64,000 nt of DNA, from positions 62,001 to 126,000 of the forward strand of contig NZ_JAHYCB010000001.1 in NCBI RefSeq assembly GCF_019430945.1, read 5' to 3'. The notes under the pieces were generated by a model. The model worked only from the letters and a program-made list of their open reading frames with translations. It had not been told where the DNA came from and did no database searches. Source of the stretch: Neorhizobium populisoli. GTDB taxonomy: Bacteria > Pseudomonadota > Alphaproteobacteria > Rhizobiales > Rhizobiaceae. Of the stretch, positions 7,287 through 16,316 are shown one piece after another. Numbering within the stretch: position 1 is the first letter of the stretch; each line of letters begins with the position of its first letter. Both the position numbers and the translations under genes were made by a program.

Positions 7287-10200
7287 TTATTGGAACTCGA
7301 AGATCTGCCGGAAGATGCCGGGGGCGATGAGTGACAGCGGATTGACCGTCAGCTTCGGCTTGTCGAACTGGCCCTCGAGCTTAAAGGTGATGCCGAGCAG
7401 GCCGCGGTCGCGGCCGTTGCCGAGAATGGCGCCGATCAGTGGCAATTCGCCAAACAGCCGGTTCAGTCCATAAGCCGGCATGAACGTTCCCGTCATGTCC
7501 ATATTGCCCTTGCCGTCGCGCACGAGCCCCTGGAAGGTCGCGCCGATCTGCTCGCCGCGCACCACACCGTTATCGACGGCAATAGCGCCGTTGCGATAAA
7601 GCAGGCTCGCAAAGCCACGCTGGAATTTGGCGCTGGTCACATCGATATTGCGCTTGGTGGTAGTATCGAGGCTCCGCCCCTCCTGGTCGGCGGTGGAGAC
7701 CAGCGATTGAAGCTTCTGTTCGTTGACGAGTGAGAAATTCCGCAGATCGACCGAGCCGCTCCAGCTGTCTTTACCTTCCGACTTCAGCCGCAGGTTCATC
7801 AGCCCGCCGCGCATGTTTTCGTAGAGGTTCAGGAAGCGTATGACGGCACCGGCATCGCCACTGGTAATGGAAATCGTGTCGCCGGCGGCCATTTCACTGA
7901 CGACCGCCTGGCCGCTCGGCGTCGCTCCCGAAAAATCCGCGGTCGAGATCGTTCCGCCGCGGCTGGAAACCAGTAGCGACACATTCGAGATGGCCTGATC
8001 ATTAAATCCGATCAATCGGTCGAGCTTGGCGCGCACGGTGGTGTTGCTGCTGTCACCGTCACGACTGCCGCCGCTCTTGCCACCCTTGTCGCCGCCTTTC
8101 AGCCTGCCGATGATCGGACGCAGATCCACGGCCGAGCCGTTGACCGAAACGTCAAAATTGCCCTTGGATCGCTTGATCGAAACGGCATAATTGTCGCTCG
8201 GAGAAAGCTGCATGCGGGAAAAATCCGCCGACGACAGGCTGTTGCCGGCGAGCGCGATATTGCCCCTGGCGCCGAAGCCATCGCCAGTCAGCTCGAAATT
8301 GCGGATATCGGTGTGGTCGGAATCGCCTGCCAGCTCGAACTGCGCCTTGGCTGGGATGCCACCGCCCTTCGTCCATCCGAGCCACGGCACGGAAAGCGTC
8401 GCGCGGCCAAGATCGAGTGCCACGGCCTGGCGGTTTTCATCGATGCGCGTCAGCTGGGCGGTGACGGTCCCGTCTATCAGGTCAGACAGGCCCGGCGCCA
8501 GCTTTTCGCGCTGGTCATTGCTGAGCGTAGCCTTGATGACCCGTTCGCGCTTGACCGGCGAATTGCTGTCGATCGGTTCGACAAGCGCGATGTCGGCCGG
8601 AACGTCATCGATCGTCCCCTTCGCCGCCAACCGCGCCGCCTGGGTATCGACATCCAGCGTACCGTCCATCATGCCGATCCGCCGACCGGACAATTGCTGC
8701 TTCAGTCCGACATCGTCCAATTCGACGTGGGCATTCCAGGTCGGCTTCGGAGGGTTGTGAGCCTGGATGAGGCCCATGTGCGCCTGAAGGTCCACCTTGG
8801 CATTCCCGGTAAAGTCATCCGGCTTGAAGCCCGTCCCCTTCAGTGCGTTGATCGGCCGGAAATTCGAAAGCTCGGTGACGGCATCGGCCGGCCCGTTGAG
8901 CTTGAGCGCCAGATCGGCCATCAAAGGCTTCGTGTAGGTGGACGGAATGGTGAAACGCCCGTTTTCGACCGCCACGAAACGTCCCGACGGAAAGAAGGAG
9001 GCGGCGCGCGCGATATCCACCTGCAAATGCTCGCCCCTGAGTTCAAAACGCCCGTCGATATCGCGGAGCGGCGGCACGTCACCCGGCAGGTTGAGGCGGG
9101 TGTCAGCGAGATCGAAGCTGATCTGCAGCTCATTCCCGTTGAGTTCCATCGGTATTCCCGGTCCCTTCATCCGCCCGGCCGGAATGAACACGGCGATCGA
9201 CCCGTTGGTGATGTCGCCGCCGAACATGTTGTCCATCACCCATTCGCGCGGCTTGCGGGCCATCCAGAAGGGCCACAGCTGCTTGACGCCGGTCACCTGC
9301 ATGTTCGGCAACTGCGCGCCGAAACTGATCTCCGGCGACTGGTTGTTGCCGAAGCGGACCTTCAGCGAGCCCACCATGCGGCCCATCGGGCTGGACACGC
9401 CCATCTGGTCGAACTGCAATTCGCGGTCGACGGTCAGATAGCGGCCATTGGCCTTCAGATCGAAATGGGCCGGTTGCTCGCCTTCGGTGGCGCCTGTCGC
9501 GGTGCCGCCGCTCACCAGAAGGTCCAGCCCAAAACCGAGCCGCTGATCCGACGGGTTGATGTGGTTCAGATCGACGACCGCGCCGGTGAACGGCAGGATC
9601 GTTGGACCAAAACGGGCTTCGGACTTTCGCAGTTCGATCGAGTTTTTGGAAAAGTCGTAGGCGACATTGATATTGGCGCCCGAAAAAGTCTGCTCCAGCC
9701 CGTCGAAATAGAAATGCCCCGGCGACTGTCGCAGGGTCGCGGTCATGGCGGGGTTGGTGTTTTCGCGCGCCCTCACCGCCGAGAGGTCGAGGTCGAGCGA
9801 GCCCTCTATGCCCTCGCGCGGTGTGCCGTCATCGGCGCGCTGCAGCAGGAAAGGCGTGACTTCGAGGCCTGACAGCTTGGCGGAAAGCGACGTCGTTACC
9901 CCGTCGACGGCTTTGGACGCGGCCTTCAGCATGGCCTTGCGGCCATTGAGGCTGATCGTACCGTTGACATGGACGTCGCCGTCATCGCCGCGGGCCAGTT
10001 GCAGTTCGTTGACGGCAAGGGTGATCGGCGTGCGCCCCGGCGGTGCCGGAAGCAGGATCTCGATGCCGGAAATCCGCACCGAGCCGGTGCCGGTTCTTTC
10101 GATCAGACCTCGGGCCTCATCAAAGCGCTGGAACGCCTGTTCCAGCAACTCCGGCGTGGCGTCGATCCGCACGTCCGACATCGGCAGCGGATCGCCCGAC

Positions 10201-10694
10201 GGCAGTTGCGCGGTATCGAGCCGGATACGTTCGGCTGCCAGATACTGGATGGAGATGCGACCGGTCACGAGAGCGAAAGGATCAACGGCAAGCCGCATAG
10301 CACCGGCTCGGCTCAAATGCTCGCCGGTCGCCTTTTCGACGATATCGACATCGCGTGCTTCGAGCGCCAGCCGCATGCCTGAATCGAAGCGGATCGCCGT
10401 CGAGCCGACAGTCGCGACATAGCGGGGGCCGATCGCATCGTTGAGAGCGCTCTGGGCGCGGGCAGACAGGGTCCCGTCCACCGCGCCGGTTTCGATCGCC
10501 ACGAATATGCTGCCGATAGCCGCGATGACCAGCATGACGAACAGCATCGCGATTTTGCCGAATCGCACATAACGAACCGGCGGCCTCGGGCAATGGACGA
10601 TGATCGGATCCTCGACCTGGGCCGAGGGCATTTCATGCAGGGGAACGATGTCCTTCCGGCTGAAATTGACCCTTTCTCCGCGAATTTCCGCCAT
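7287..10694 (-). CDS. AsmA/YhdP-like envelope protein (DUF3971 + AsmA-like C-terminal domain)
   Basis: 1135-aa protein with a cytosolic N-terminus of about 44 residues, one transmembrane helix (about 45-67) and a very long periplasmic part rich in beta-strands. The layout matches the bacterial YhdP/AsmA class: a DUF3971-type middle region and a C-terminal AsmA-like module with the repeated GxxxLxx strands, ending LIAPGIFRQIFEFQ. Proteins of this class form hydrophobic-groove bridges that move phospholipids between inner and outer membrane (family knowledge from E. coli YhdP, TamB and YdbH). It begins a two-gene unit with the small periplasmic protein. The start at 10694 (MAEIRGERV) has no close competitor. 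Confidence 0.88.
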   Translation of the reverse strand: MAEIRGERVNFSRKDIVPLHEMPSAQVEDPIIVHCPRPPVRYVRFGKIAMLFVMLVIAAIGSIFVAIETGAVDGTLSARAQSALNDAIGPRYVATVGSTAIRFDSGMRLALEARDVDIVEKATGEHLSRAGAMRLAVDPFALVTGRISIQYLAAERIRLDTAQLPSGDPLPMSDVRIDATPELLEQAFQRFDEARGLIERTGTGSVRISGIEILLPAPPGRTPITLAVNELQLARGDDGDVHVNGTISLNGRKAMLKAASKAVDGVTTSLSAKLSGLEVTPFLLQRADDGTPREGIEGSLDLDLSAVRARENTNPAMTATLRQSPGHFYFDGLEQTFSGANINVAYDFSKNSIELRKSEARFGPTILPFTGAVVDLNHINPSDQRLGFGLDLLVSGGTATGATEGEQPAHFDLKANGRYLTVDRELQFDQMGVSSPMGRMVGSLKVRFGNNQSPEISFGAQLPNMQVTGVKQLWPFWMARKPREWVMDNMFGGDITNGSIAVFIPAGRMKGPGIPMELNGNELQISFDLADTRLNLPGDVPPLRDIDGRFELRGEHLQVDIARAASFFPSGRFVAVENGRFTIPSTYTKPLMADLALKLNGPADAVTELSNFRPINALKGTGFKPDDFTGNAKVDLQAHMGLIQAHNPPKPTWNAHVELDDVGLKQQLSGRRIGMMDGTLDVDTQAARLAAKGTIDDVPADIALVEPIDSNSPVKRERVIKATLSNDQREKLAPGLSDLIDGTVTAQLTRIDENRQAVALDLGRATLSVPWLGWTKGGGIPAKAQFELAGDSDHTDIRNFELTGDGFGARGNIALAGNSLSSADFSRMQLSPSDNYAVSIKRSKGNFDVSVNGSAVDLRPIIGRLKGGDKGGKSGGSRDGDSSNTTVRAKLDRLIGFNDQAISNVSLLVSSRGGTISTADFSGATPSGQAVVSEMAAGDTISITSGDAGAVIRFLNLYENMRGGLMNLRLKSEGKDSWSGSVDLRNFSLVNEQKLQSLVSTADQEGRSLDTTTKRNIDVTSAKFQRGFASLLYRNGAIAVDNGVVRGEQIGATFQGLVRDGKGNMDMTGTFMPAYGLNRLFGELPLIGAILGNGRDRGLLGITFKLEGQFDKPKLTVNPLSLIAPGIFRQIFEFQ

Positions 10695-10837
10695 CCGGTG
10701 CGATCTTATCTTTCTGTCTTCGCGAGCGTTTCAACCGGAACCTCATGATCCGGGCGAGTGATCTGGACGCCAGCGGCGCCAGTATATACCGATTGCGGCG
10801 ACATTGACTCAGGATGCCGGCAAAAGAAAGGAAATCC

Positions 10838-11305
10838 ATGTCCGAATTGGCAATTGGCAAGAAGGCTCCCGATTTCGAGATTCCGCGCGACGGGGGCGGC
10901 ACCGTTTCGCTCAAATCCCTGGCTGGCAAGCCGGTGATTCTCTATTTTTACCCCAAGGACGACACCGACGCCTGCACCAAGGAGGCGATCGCTTTCACGG
11001 GTCTGCTGCCCGAATTCGAGAAGGCCGGTGCAACCGTGATCGGCGTCTCGCCCGACAGTGTCAAGAAACACGACAAGTTCGCGGCCAAGCACAATCTCGC
11101 CGTCGTCCTTGGCTCGGATGAAGACACTGCCCTTGCCAATCTTTACGGTGTCTGGAAGGAAAAGAGCATGTATGGCCGCACCTATATGGGTGTGGAACGC
11201 ACGACCTTCCTGATCGGCGCCGATGGCAAGATCGCAAAGATCTGGCCGAAGGTGAAGGTCGCGGGCCATGCCGAAGAGGTGCTGGAAAGCGTCAAGGCGC
11301 TCTGA
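10838..11305 (+). CDS. Peroxiredoxin, BCP/AhpC-TSA family
   Basis: 155-aa thioredoxin-fold peroxidase that reduces hydrogen peroxide and organic peroxides. The active-site segment is YPKDDTDACTKEAIAF, with the peroxidatic cysteine in ACT. Classical BCP has a second cysteine five residues later; here that position is Ala, so it is probably a 1-Cys enzyme or uses a different resolving partner. The frame is open eight codons earlier but AAAGGAAA just before 10838 decides for MSELAIGKKAPDF. It is followed after 23 bp by the DUF455 gene. Confidence 0.92.
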   Translation: MSELAIGKKAPDFEIPRDGGGTVSLKSLAGKPVILYFYPKDDTDACTKEAIAFTGLLPEFEKAGATVIGVSPDSVKKHDKFAAKHNLAVVLGSDEDTALANLYGVWKEKSMYGRTYMGVERTTFLIGADGKIAKIWPKVKVAGHAEEVLESVKAL

Positions 11306-11328
11306 GCTGCTTGTGTGAAAGGGACAGA

Positions 11329-12156
11329 ATGTCGGGAGAGTTTGCGATCACTTCGCTGCGGGGCGGCGCCACGACGGCGATCCTCTCTGCCGATCTCGAC
11401 ATCAAGACACGGCTTGCGCAGGAGGCCGCCACCCGCTGGTTCGAACGGCGGCTGTCTCTGCGCTCGCCGCTCGACCCGCCGCTTCCCGAACGCCCAGGCC
11501 GTCCGGCAAAGCCCGAACTGGTGCCGCCGAAGGCCGTCGGGAAACGATCCCTTCATACGGTGAACGGCCGGATCGCAACACTGCATGCGATCGCCCATAT
11601 CGAACTCAACGCCGTCGATCTGGCGCTCGACATCGTCGCCCGATTTGCGACGGAGCCAGTGCCGAATTCCTTCTTCGACGGCTGGATGCAGGTGGCATTC
11701 GAGGAAGCCAAGCACTTCCGTATGGTACGGACCCGTCTCAACGAACTCGGTGCCGATTACGGCGATATGCCGGCCCATGACGGGCTTTGGCAGGCGGCTC
11801 ATTCCACTCGCAACGATCTGACGGCGCGGCTTGCCGTCGTGCCACTTATCCTCGAAGCCCGCGGCCTCGACGTCACGCCCTCGCTGCAGGCGAAGATGCG
11901 CGAGACGGGCGATATGGAAACTGCCGCCATTCTCGACGTCATCTACAATGACGAGAAGGGTCACGTTGCGGTCGGCGCCAAATGGTTTCGCTTTCTCTGT
12001 GCCCGCGAGAAGAAGGATCCGGCCGCGACATTCAAGGAACTGGTGCGCGCTAATTTCCGCGGCTCGCTAAAAGCGCCCTTCAACGATATAGCGCGTGCCG
12101 AGGCCGGCCTGACCCCGTCATTCTACCGTTCGCTGACATCGACCAGCTACGCCTGA
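11329..12156 (+). CDS. DUF455 ferritin-like protein
   Basis: 275-aa protein of the DUF455 family, a ferritin-like four-helix di-iron candidate. Potential metal ligands lie in HIELNAVDLALDI (H and E of the first pair), EEAKHFRMVRTRL (E-x-x-H) and DEKGHVAVGAKWF (second E-x-x-H). The reaction is not known. The ATG at 11329 with GAAAGGGA upstream is favoured over a TTG at 11311. It follows the peroxiredoxin closely, so the two are likely cotranscribed; both chemistries point to oxidative stress, but that is inference. Confidence 0.88.
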   Translation: MSGEFAITSLRGGATTAILSADLDIKTRLAQEAATRWFERRLSLRSPLDPPLPERPGRPAKPELVPPKAVGKRSLHTVNGRIATLHAIAHIELNAVDLALDIVARFATEPVPNSFFDGWMQVAFEEAKHFRMVRTRLNELGADYGDMPAHDGLWQAAHSTRNDLTARLAVVPLILEARGLDVTPSLQAKMRETGDMETAAILDVIYNDEKGHVAVGAKWFRFLCAREKKDPAATFKELVRANFRGSLKAPFNDIARAEAGLTPSFYRSLTSTSYA

Positions 12157-12249
12157 AACACCCGGCAATAAAGCATTCGTTAACCATAACCATGTGTAAT
12201 CCCCACAAAGGGAATAGCGGCCGACGAGTCGCATCTCGGGGAGACGCGC

Positions 12250-13563
12250 GTGGCGAAAGGTGCAGACAACAGGGTGTTTGGAAAGCGCGCGCCCCAGCAC
12301 GTCCTCATTCTGGCGAGCGGCGAAAAAATCCGCCACATGACCATCCGGCCCTGGATGGCGGCGCTAACCTTCTGCTTCGTTGCCGTGTTCGCGATCGGTT
12401 ACCTTGCCGCCACCTCATACCTTGTCATCCGCGACGATCTTATCGGCGCGACCATGGCGCGGCAGGCGCGCATGCAGCACGATTACGAGGACCGCATCTC
12501 GGCCTTGCGCGCCCAGCTCGACCGCATCACCTCGCGCCAGCTTCTCGACCAGCAGGTGGTCGAGCAGAAGGTCGAGAAATTGCTGGAGCAGCAGGATGCG
12601 TTGTTCTCACGCCACGGCAAGCTCGGCTCGCTCCTCAATCGCGCCGAAGAATCCGGCCTTACGTCTCCCGAAACACCGGCTTCCCCGACCCTTCAGGCGC
12701 CGACCAGCGAGCGCCAGGCCTCCCTTTCAGGCGGCAGCGGCGGGCTGAACGCGATCGACAAGCTGCTTTCGGGTGAGAACTCGGCAACGCCGCTGCAGGC
12801 GACCACTGCGCTTGGCTATACTCCACTGCGCGAAAACGTCGCCGACCGGGCGGACAGGGTGTTTTCCAAGGTAACGCTCTCCTTGAAGAATATCGAGAAA
12901 GAACAGCTCGCCAAGATTACCAATCTGACCAGTGGCGCCGCTGATACGGCGGACGCGATCACCGCCATCCTGCGACGCACCGGCGTCGATGTCGCATCCG
13001 CGGCCATCAAGCCGCAGGTCGAGCCAACCGGCGTCGGCGGCCCCTATGTGGCGCCGATTACCAATATCACTGCCTTCGACGCATCGCTGGACGAGCTCGA
13101 CTCGCAGCTGAGCCGTCTTGAAAAGGTGCGCGAGACAGCCCGCGAGCTGCCCTTCGGCAACCCCGCCCCCGGGCATGAAATCACCAGCCGCTACGGCAAC
13201 CGCATCGACCCTTTCCTCGGCCGCCTCGCCCTGCATGCCGGCATCGACTTCCAGGCTGAAACCGGCCAGGACGTCAAGGCAACCGGTGCTGGCAAAGTGA
13301 TTTCCGCCGGCGTCGCTGCTGGCTACGGCAACATGGTCGAGATCGATCACGGCCAGGGCATCACCACCCGTTACGGCCACATGTCCAAAATCCTCGTCAA
13401 GGAAGGCGATGCGATCGAGGCCGGCGACATTATCGGCCGTGCCGGTTCCACCGGCCGCTCCACCGGCCCGCACGTGCACTACGAGGTTCGCCGCAACGGC
13501 GACCCGATCGATCCGATCCATTTCCTCAATGCAGGCATGAAGCTCACCACCTATCTCAACTGA
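12250..13563 (+). CDS. M23 family peptidoglycan endopeptidase, membrane-anchored
   Basis: 437 aa starting with GTG. A transmembrane helix at about 36-59 is followed by a periplasmic coiled coil (about 70-135, rich in Q, E and L heptads), a linker, and a C-terminal LytM/M23 domain (about 315-430). The zinc ligands are present: HAGID (His329, Asp333) and HVHYE (His408, His410), so the enzyme should be active rather than a degenerate activator. M23 enzymes cleave peptide cross-links in peptidoglycan. Rhizobial unipolar growth is known to need an essential M23 enzyme of this architecture (RgsM in Sinorhizobium); whether this gene is that orthologue cannot be decided here. A CtrA-like half-site TTAACCAT lies at 12180-12187. 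Confidence 0.92.
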   Translation: MAKGADNRVFGKRAPQHVLILASGEKIRHMTIRPWMAALTFCFVAVFAIGYLAATSYLVIRDDLIGATMARQARMQHDYEDRISALRAQLDRITSRQLLDQQVVEQKVEKLLEQQDALFSRHGKLGSLLNRAEESGLTSPETPASPTLQAPTSERQASLSGGSGGLNAIDKLLSGENSATPLQATTALGYTPLRENVADRADRVFSKVTLSLKNIEKEQLAKITNLTSGAADTADAITAILRRTGVDVASAAIKPQVEPTGVGGPYVAPITNITAFDASLDELDSQLSRLEKVRETARELPFGNPAPGHEITSRYGNRIDPFLGRLALHAGIDFQAETGQDVKATGAGKVISAGVAAGYGNMVEIDHGQGITTRYGHMSKILVKEGDAIEAGDIIGRAGSTGRSTGPHVHYEVRRNGDPIDPIHFLNAGMKLTTYLN

Positions 13564-13781
13564 GCTCTCTTCCGAAGGTTGTCTTCCTATCGGGCAGTTC
13601 TTTCAGGATGAACGGTAGCCGGCTTGCCGGTTTAGCATCTTCGTTCACCAATGCGCCCGGCAATCTCCCTGCTTTTCTTGACTTTCAGGCTTTTTGGTCC
13701 TATGTCGCGGGCCAGTTGTCGACAAGTCTCGCTTCGACCCCACAGTGTTCGCTTAGAACCGGAACGGAAACAGAATTTCCT

Positions 13782-15302
13782 TTGACCACATTTGCTGATC
13801 TTGGCCTGAGCCAGAAAGTCCTTTCCGCGGTTACTGACGCGGGTTACACAATCCCTACTCCGATCCAGGCCGGGGCAATTCCGCACGCTCTGCAGCGCCG
13901 CGATATCTGCGGCATCGCGCAGACGGGAACGGGTAAGACGGCATCCTTCGTTCTGCCGATGCTGACGCTTCTGGAAAAGGGCCGCGCCCGCGCTCGCATG
14001 CCGCGCACGCTCATTCTTGAGCCAACCCGCGAACTGGCCGCCCAGGTGGCGGAGAACTTCGACAAATACGGCAAGAACCATAAGCTCAACGTCGCACTTC
14101 TGATCGGCGGCGTCTCCTTCGAAGACCAGGACCGCAAGCTTGAACGCGGTGCCGACGTGCTGATCTGCACGCCCGGCCGCCTGCTCGACCATTGCGAGCG
14201 CGGCAAGCTGTTGATGACCGGTGTTGAAATCCTCGTCATCGACGAAGCAGACCGCATGCTCGACATGGGCTTCATTCCGGATATCGAACGGATCGCCAAG
14301 ATGATCCCGTTCACCCGCCAGACGCTGTTCTTCTCGGCCACCATGCCGCCGGAAATCCAGAAGCTCGCCGACCGGTTCCTGCAGAACCCGGAACGCATCG
14401 AAGTGGCAAAGCCCTCCTCGACCGCCAAGACCGTGACACAGCGCCTCATCGCCTCGCACAACAAGGATTACGAGAAGCGCGCCGTGTTGCGCGATCTCAT
14501 CAAGTCGCAGGACGATCTCAAGAACGGCATCATCTTCTGCAACCGCAAGAAGGACGTCGCCGATCTTTTCCGCTCGCTGGAACGGCACGGCTTCTCGGTC
14601 GGCGCCCTGCATGGCGACATGGACCAGCGTTCGCGCACCACGATGCTGGCGAACTTCAAGGATAACAAGATCACGTTGCTGGTGGCATCCGATGTCGCCG
14701 CGCGTGGCCTCGATATCCCCGACGTCAGCCACGTCTTCAATTTCGACGTACCAATCCACGCGGAAGACTATGTCCACCGTATCGGCCGCACCGGCCGTGC
14801 CGGTCGCTCTGGCGCTGCGTTCACGATCGTCACCAAGTCCGACACCAAATATCTCGACGCCATCGAGAAGCTCATCAACGAGAAGATCGAATGGCACAGC
14901 GGTGACCTTTCGGCCCTCCCGGCGCCGATGGAAAGCCATGACAACGAACGCGGTGGCCGCAAGGGTCGCGATCGTGATAAGGACCGCGGCCGTGGTCGCC
15001 GAAACGATTCGGCACGCGGCGATTCGAGTCACAAGGTTGACACGAAGAGCGTTGATAATCAGATCGAAGCAGCCGAAGAGGCAATTGTGGAAGCTAGGGT
15101 GGAAAACGTGAGACCGGAGCGCAAGGCAGACAGGAAGCCGCAGAACAACGGTGGCAACCGCAACGCACGGCCGAACCCTGCAAATGACGACAATCGCGAG
15201 CGTCGCCGTTATCGCGACCATGACGACGGCCCGACCCCGGTCGGCTTCGGTGACGATATCCCGGCATTCATGCTGATCGTCGCAAACGCCGTTAAGGCCT
15301 GA
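13782..15302 (+). CDS. DEAD-box ATP-dependent RNA helicase (RhlE/DeaD type)
   Basis: RNA helicase with all core motifs: Q motif (FADLGL...GYTIPTPIQ), motif I AQTGTGKT, Ia PTRELAAQ, Ib TPGRLLDH, II DEADRM, III SATMP, V ARGLDIP, VI HRIGRTGRAG. After about residue 395 comes a low-complexity basic tail rich in R, D and G, as in RhlE-like proteins, for RNA contact. The frame is open from an ATG at 13608, but the extra 58 residues have no helicase character. I place the start at the TTG at 13782, which gives the usual LTTFADLGL N-terminus; the ATG start remains possible. Such helicases assist ribosome assembly and mRNA decay, especially in the cold. Confidence 0.93.
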   Translation: MTTFADLGLSQKVLSAVTDAGYTIPTPIQAGAIPHALQRRDICGIAQTGTGKTASFVLPMLTLLEKGRARARMPRTLILEPTRELAAQVAENFDKYGKNHKLNVALLIGGVSFEDQDRKLERGADVLICTPGRLLDHCERGKLLMTGVEILVIDEADRMLDMGFIPDIERIAKMIPFTRQTLFFSATMPPEIQKLADRFLQNPERIEVAKPSSTAKTVTQRLIASHNKDYEKRAVLRDLIKSQDDLKNGIIFCNRKKDVADLFRSLERHGFSVGALHGDMDQRSRTTMLANFKDNKITLLVASDVAARGLDIPDVSHVFNFDVPIHAEDYVHRIGRTGRAGRSGAAFTIVTKSDTKYLDAIEKLINEKIEWHSGDLSALPAPMESHDNERGGRKGRDRDKDRGRGRRNDSARGDSSHKVDTKSVDNQIEAAEEAIVEARVENVRPERKADRKPQNNGGNRNARPNPANDDNRERRRYRDHDDGPTPVGFGDDIPAFMLIVANAVKA

Positions 15303-15313
15303 TCTTAAGCCCC

Positions 15314-15727
15314 ATGTCCGCTAAACCCGGCATTGATTTCCCTGGCGTCGGCGCCGGGCTCGTTATCCTACGCGAGGACGGCAAAGTTCTGCTTTGCCGC
15401 CGCCTCAAGGCGCCGGAAGCGGGTTTCTGGAATATCGTCGGCGGCAAGGTGGATGTGATGGAGCATTCCTCGGACGCGGCGCGTCGCGAAGCGCAAGAGG
15501 AAACCGGGCTGACCATCGGCAAGGTGGATTTCCTCTGTATGGCAGAAGAAATCATCGAGGCGGATCGTCAGCACTGGATCTCGATGATCTACGTGACCCG
15601 CGACTTTACGGGCGAACCCACACTCACCGAACCAGACAAGCTTTCCGACATCGGCTGGTTCGATCTCAAGGACCTGCCGCAACCGCTCTCGGCCTTTTCC
15701 GCCAAGGCATTCGCGCATCTCGCCTGA
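15314..15727 (+). CDS. Nudix hydrolase
   Basis: 137-aa Nudix protein with a full Nudix box, GGKVDVMEHSSDAARREAQ followed by EETGL (G-x5-E-x7-REUxEExGU), so the metal-dependent hydrolysis of a nucleoside diphosphate derivative is expected. The exact substrate cannot be read from the sequence. The gene starts 11 bp after the helicase stop, which suggests cotranscription, and is followed by a strong hairpin terminator at 15779. Confidence 0.92.
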   Translation: MSAKPGIDFPGVGAGLVILREDGKVLLCRRLKAPEAGFWNIVGGKVDVMEHSSDAARREAQEETGLTIGKVDFLCMAEEIIEADRQHWISMIYVTRDFTGEPTLTEPDKLSDIGWFDLKDLPQPLSAFSAKAFAHLA

Positions 15728-15778
15728 CGATCCGCGCATCGCGGCCACGGCCTGGATTTCCCAAGCCTGAAAACACGA

Positions 15779-15807
15779 AAGCCGTTCCGGCTGGGCCGGA
15801 ACGGCTT
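15779..15807 (+). terminator. Rho-independent terminator after the Nudix gene
   Basis: Thirteen-bp perfect stem AAGCCGTTCCGGC / GCCGGAACGGCTT with a TGG loop, followed by TATCTTGATG. The T-run is weak, but the stem is unusually stable. Confidence 0.7.
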
Positions 15808-15986
15808 ATCTTGATGAAAATCGCTTTTCAGAAATCTGGACGCAATTTCTATCGATCTCTCGAAGAACTACATCCCCCAGTACGAGAGGATAATAAGCCT
15901 GCCTTAGTGTTTTGGACAACCCCCGAAATCTAGCACTGTGGCTGCAATACATCCCCGTGGTGATTTTCCGCTACGTCATACAGCCG

Positions 15987-16313
15987 TCATGACTTCGCAT
16001 TCACGCGCTCGGCAGCTTCGAACGCGAGTCGCGCCCATTTGCGCATCTCGTCTGGATCGTCGAACGCTTCCTCTGGGATAGTCCAATAGGGCATGGGCAC
16101 CGCCGTGCCCTTCTTGTTTTCGTAAACCCATTGGCGTGCGCCGGCAGCCGCGAATTCCGGGCCGCTGACTTCGTCCGCCTTCAACATAATCTCGTCGCGC
16201 AGATCGACCGCGATGATCAGGCCCTGGTGGTAGATGCCCTTGCCGCCGAACATCCGGCGGATCGAGACCGGGCCGAGCCCTTCGAACATTTCCTCAATGC
16301 CGGCATTGTCCAT
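15987..16313 (-). CDS. TfoX N-terminal domain protein
   Basis: 108-aa protein with the TfoX/Sxy N-terminal domain: MFGGKGIYHQGLIIAVDLRDEIMLK is diagnostic (quoted segments IRRMFGGKGIY and the following strand), and a C-terminal YWTIPEEAFDD helix. In gamma-proteobacteria Sxy activates competence genes together with CRP; stand-alone N-domain proteins in alphaproteobacteria have no known role. The start at 16313 is decided by AAGGGG at proper distance inside the end of the upstream gene, whose stop is 3 bp away. It is thus the last gene of the xdhC/mobA operon by position, without obvious functional link. Confidence 0.85.
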   Translation of the reverse strand: MDNAGIEEMFEGLGPVSIRRMFGGKGIYHQGLIIAVDLRDEIMLKADEVSGPEFAAAGARQWVYENKKGTAVPMPYWTIPEEAFDDPDEMRKWARLAFEAAERVNAKS

Positions 16314-16316
16314 CAC

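Noticed and set aside
8313..9872. Long plus-strand frame inside the AsmA-like gene
   Set aside because: Antisense shadow; Arg/Asp/Gly-rich translation without family similarity, while the minus strand encodes a coherent membrane-anchored protein.
13632..15221. Minus-strand frame of about 530 codons opposite the DEAD-box helicase
   Set aside because: The plus strand has every helicase motif in order; the antisense frame is a by-product of codon bias.
15728..15986. Small genes or RNA between the Nudix and TfoX genes
   Set aside because: Apart from the terminator hairpin there is only short frame noise without ribosome sites.
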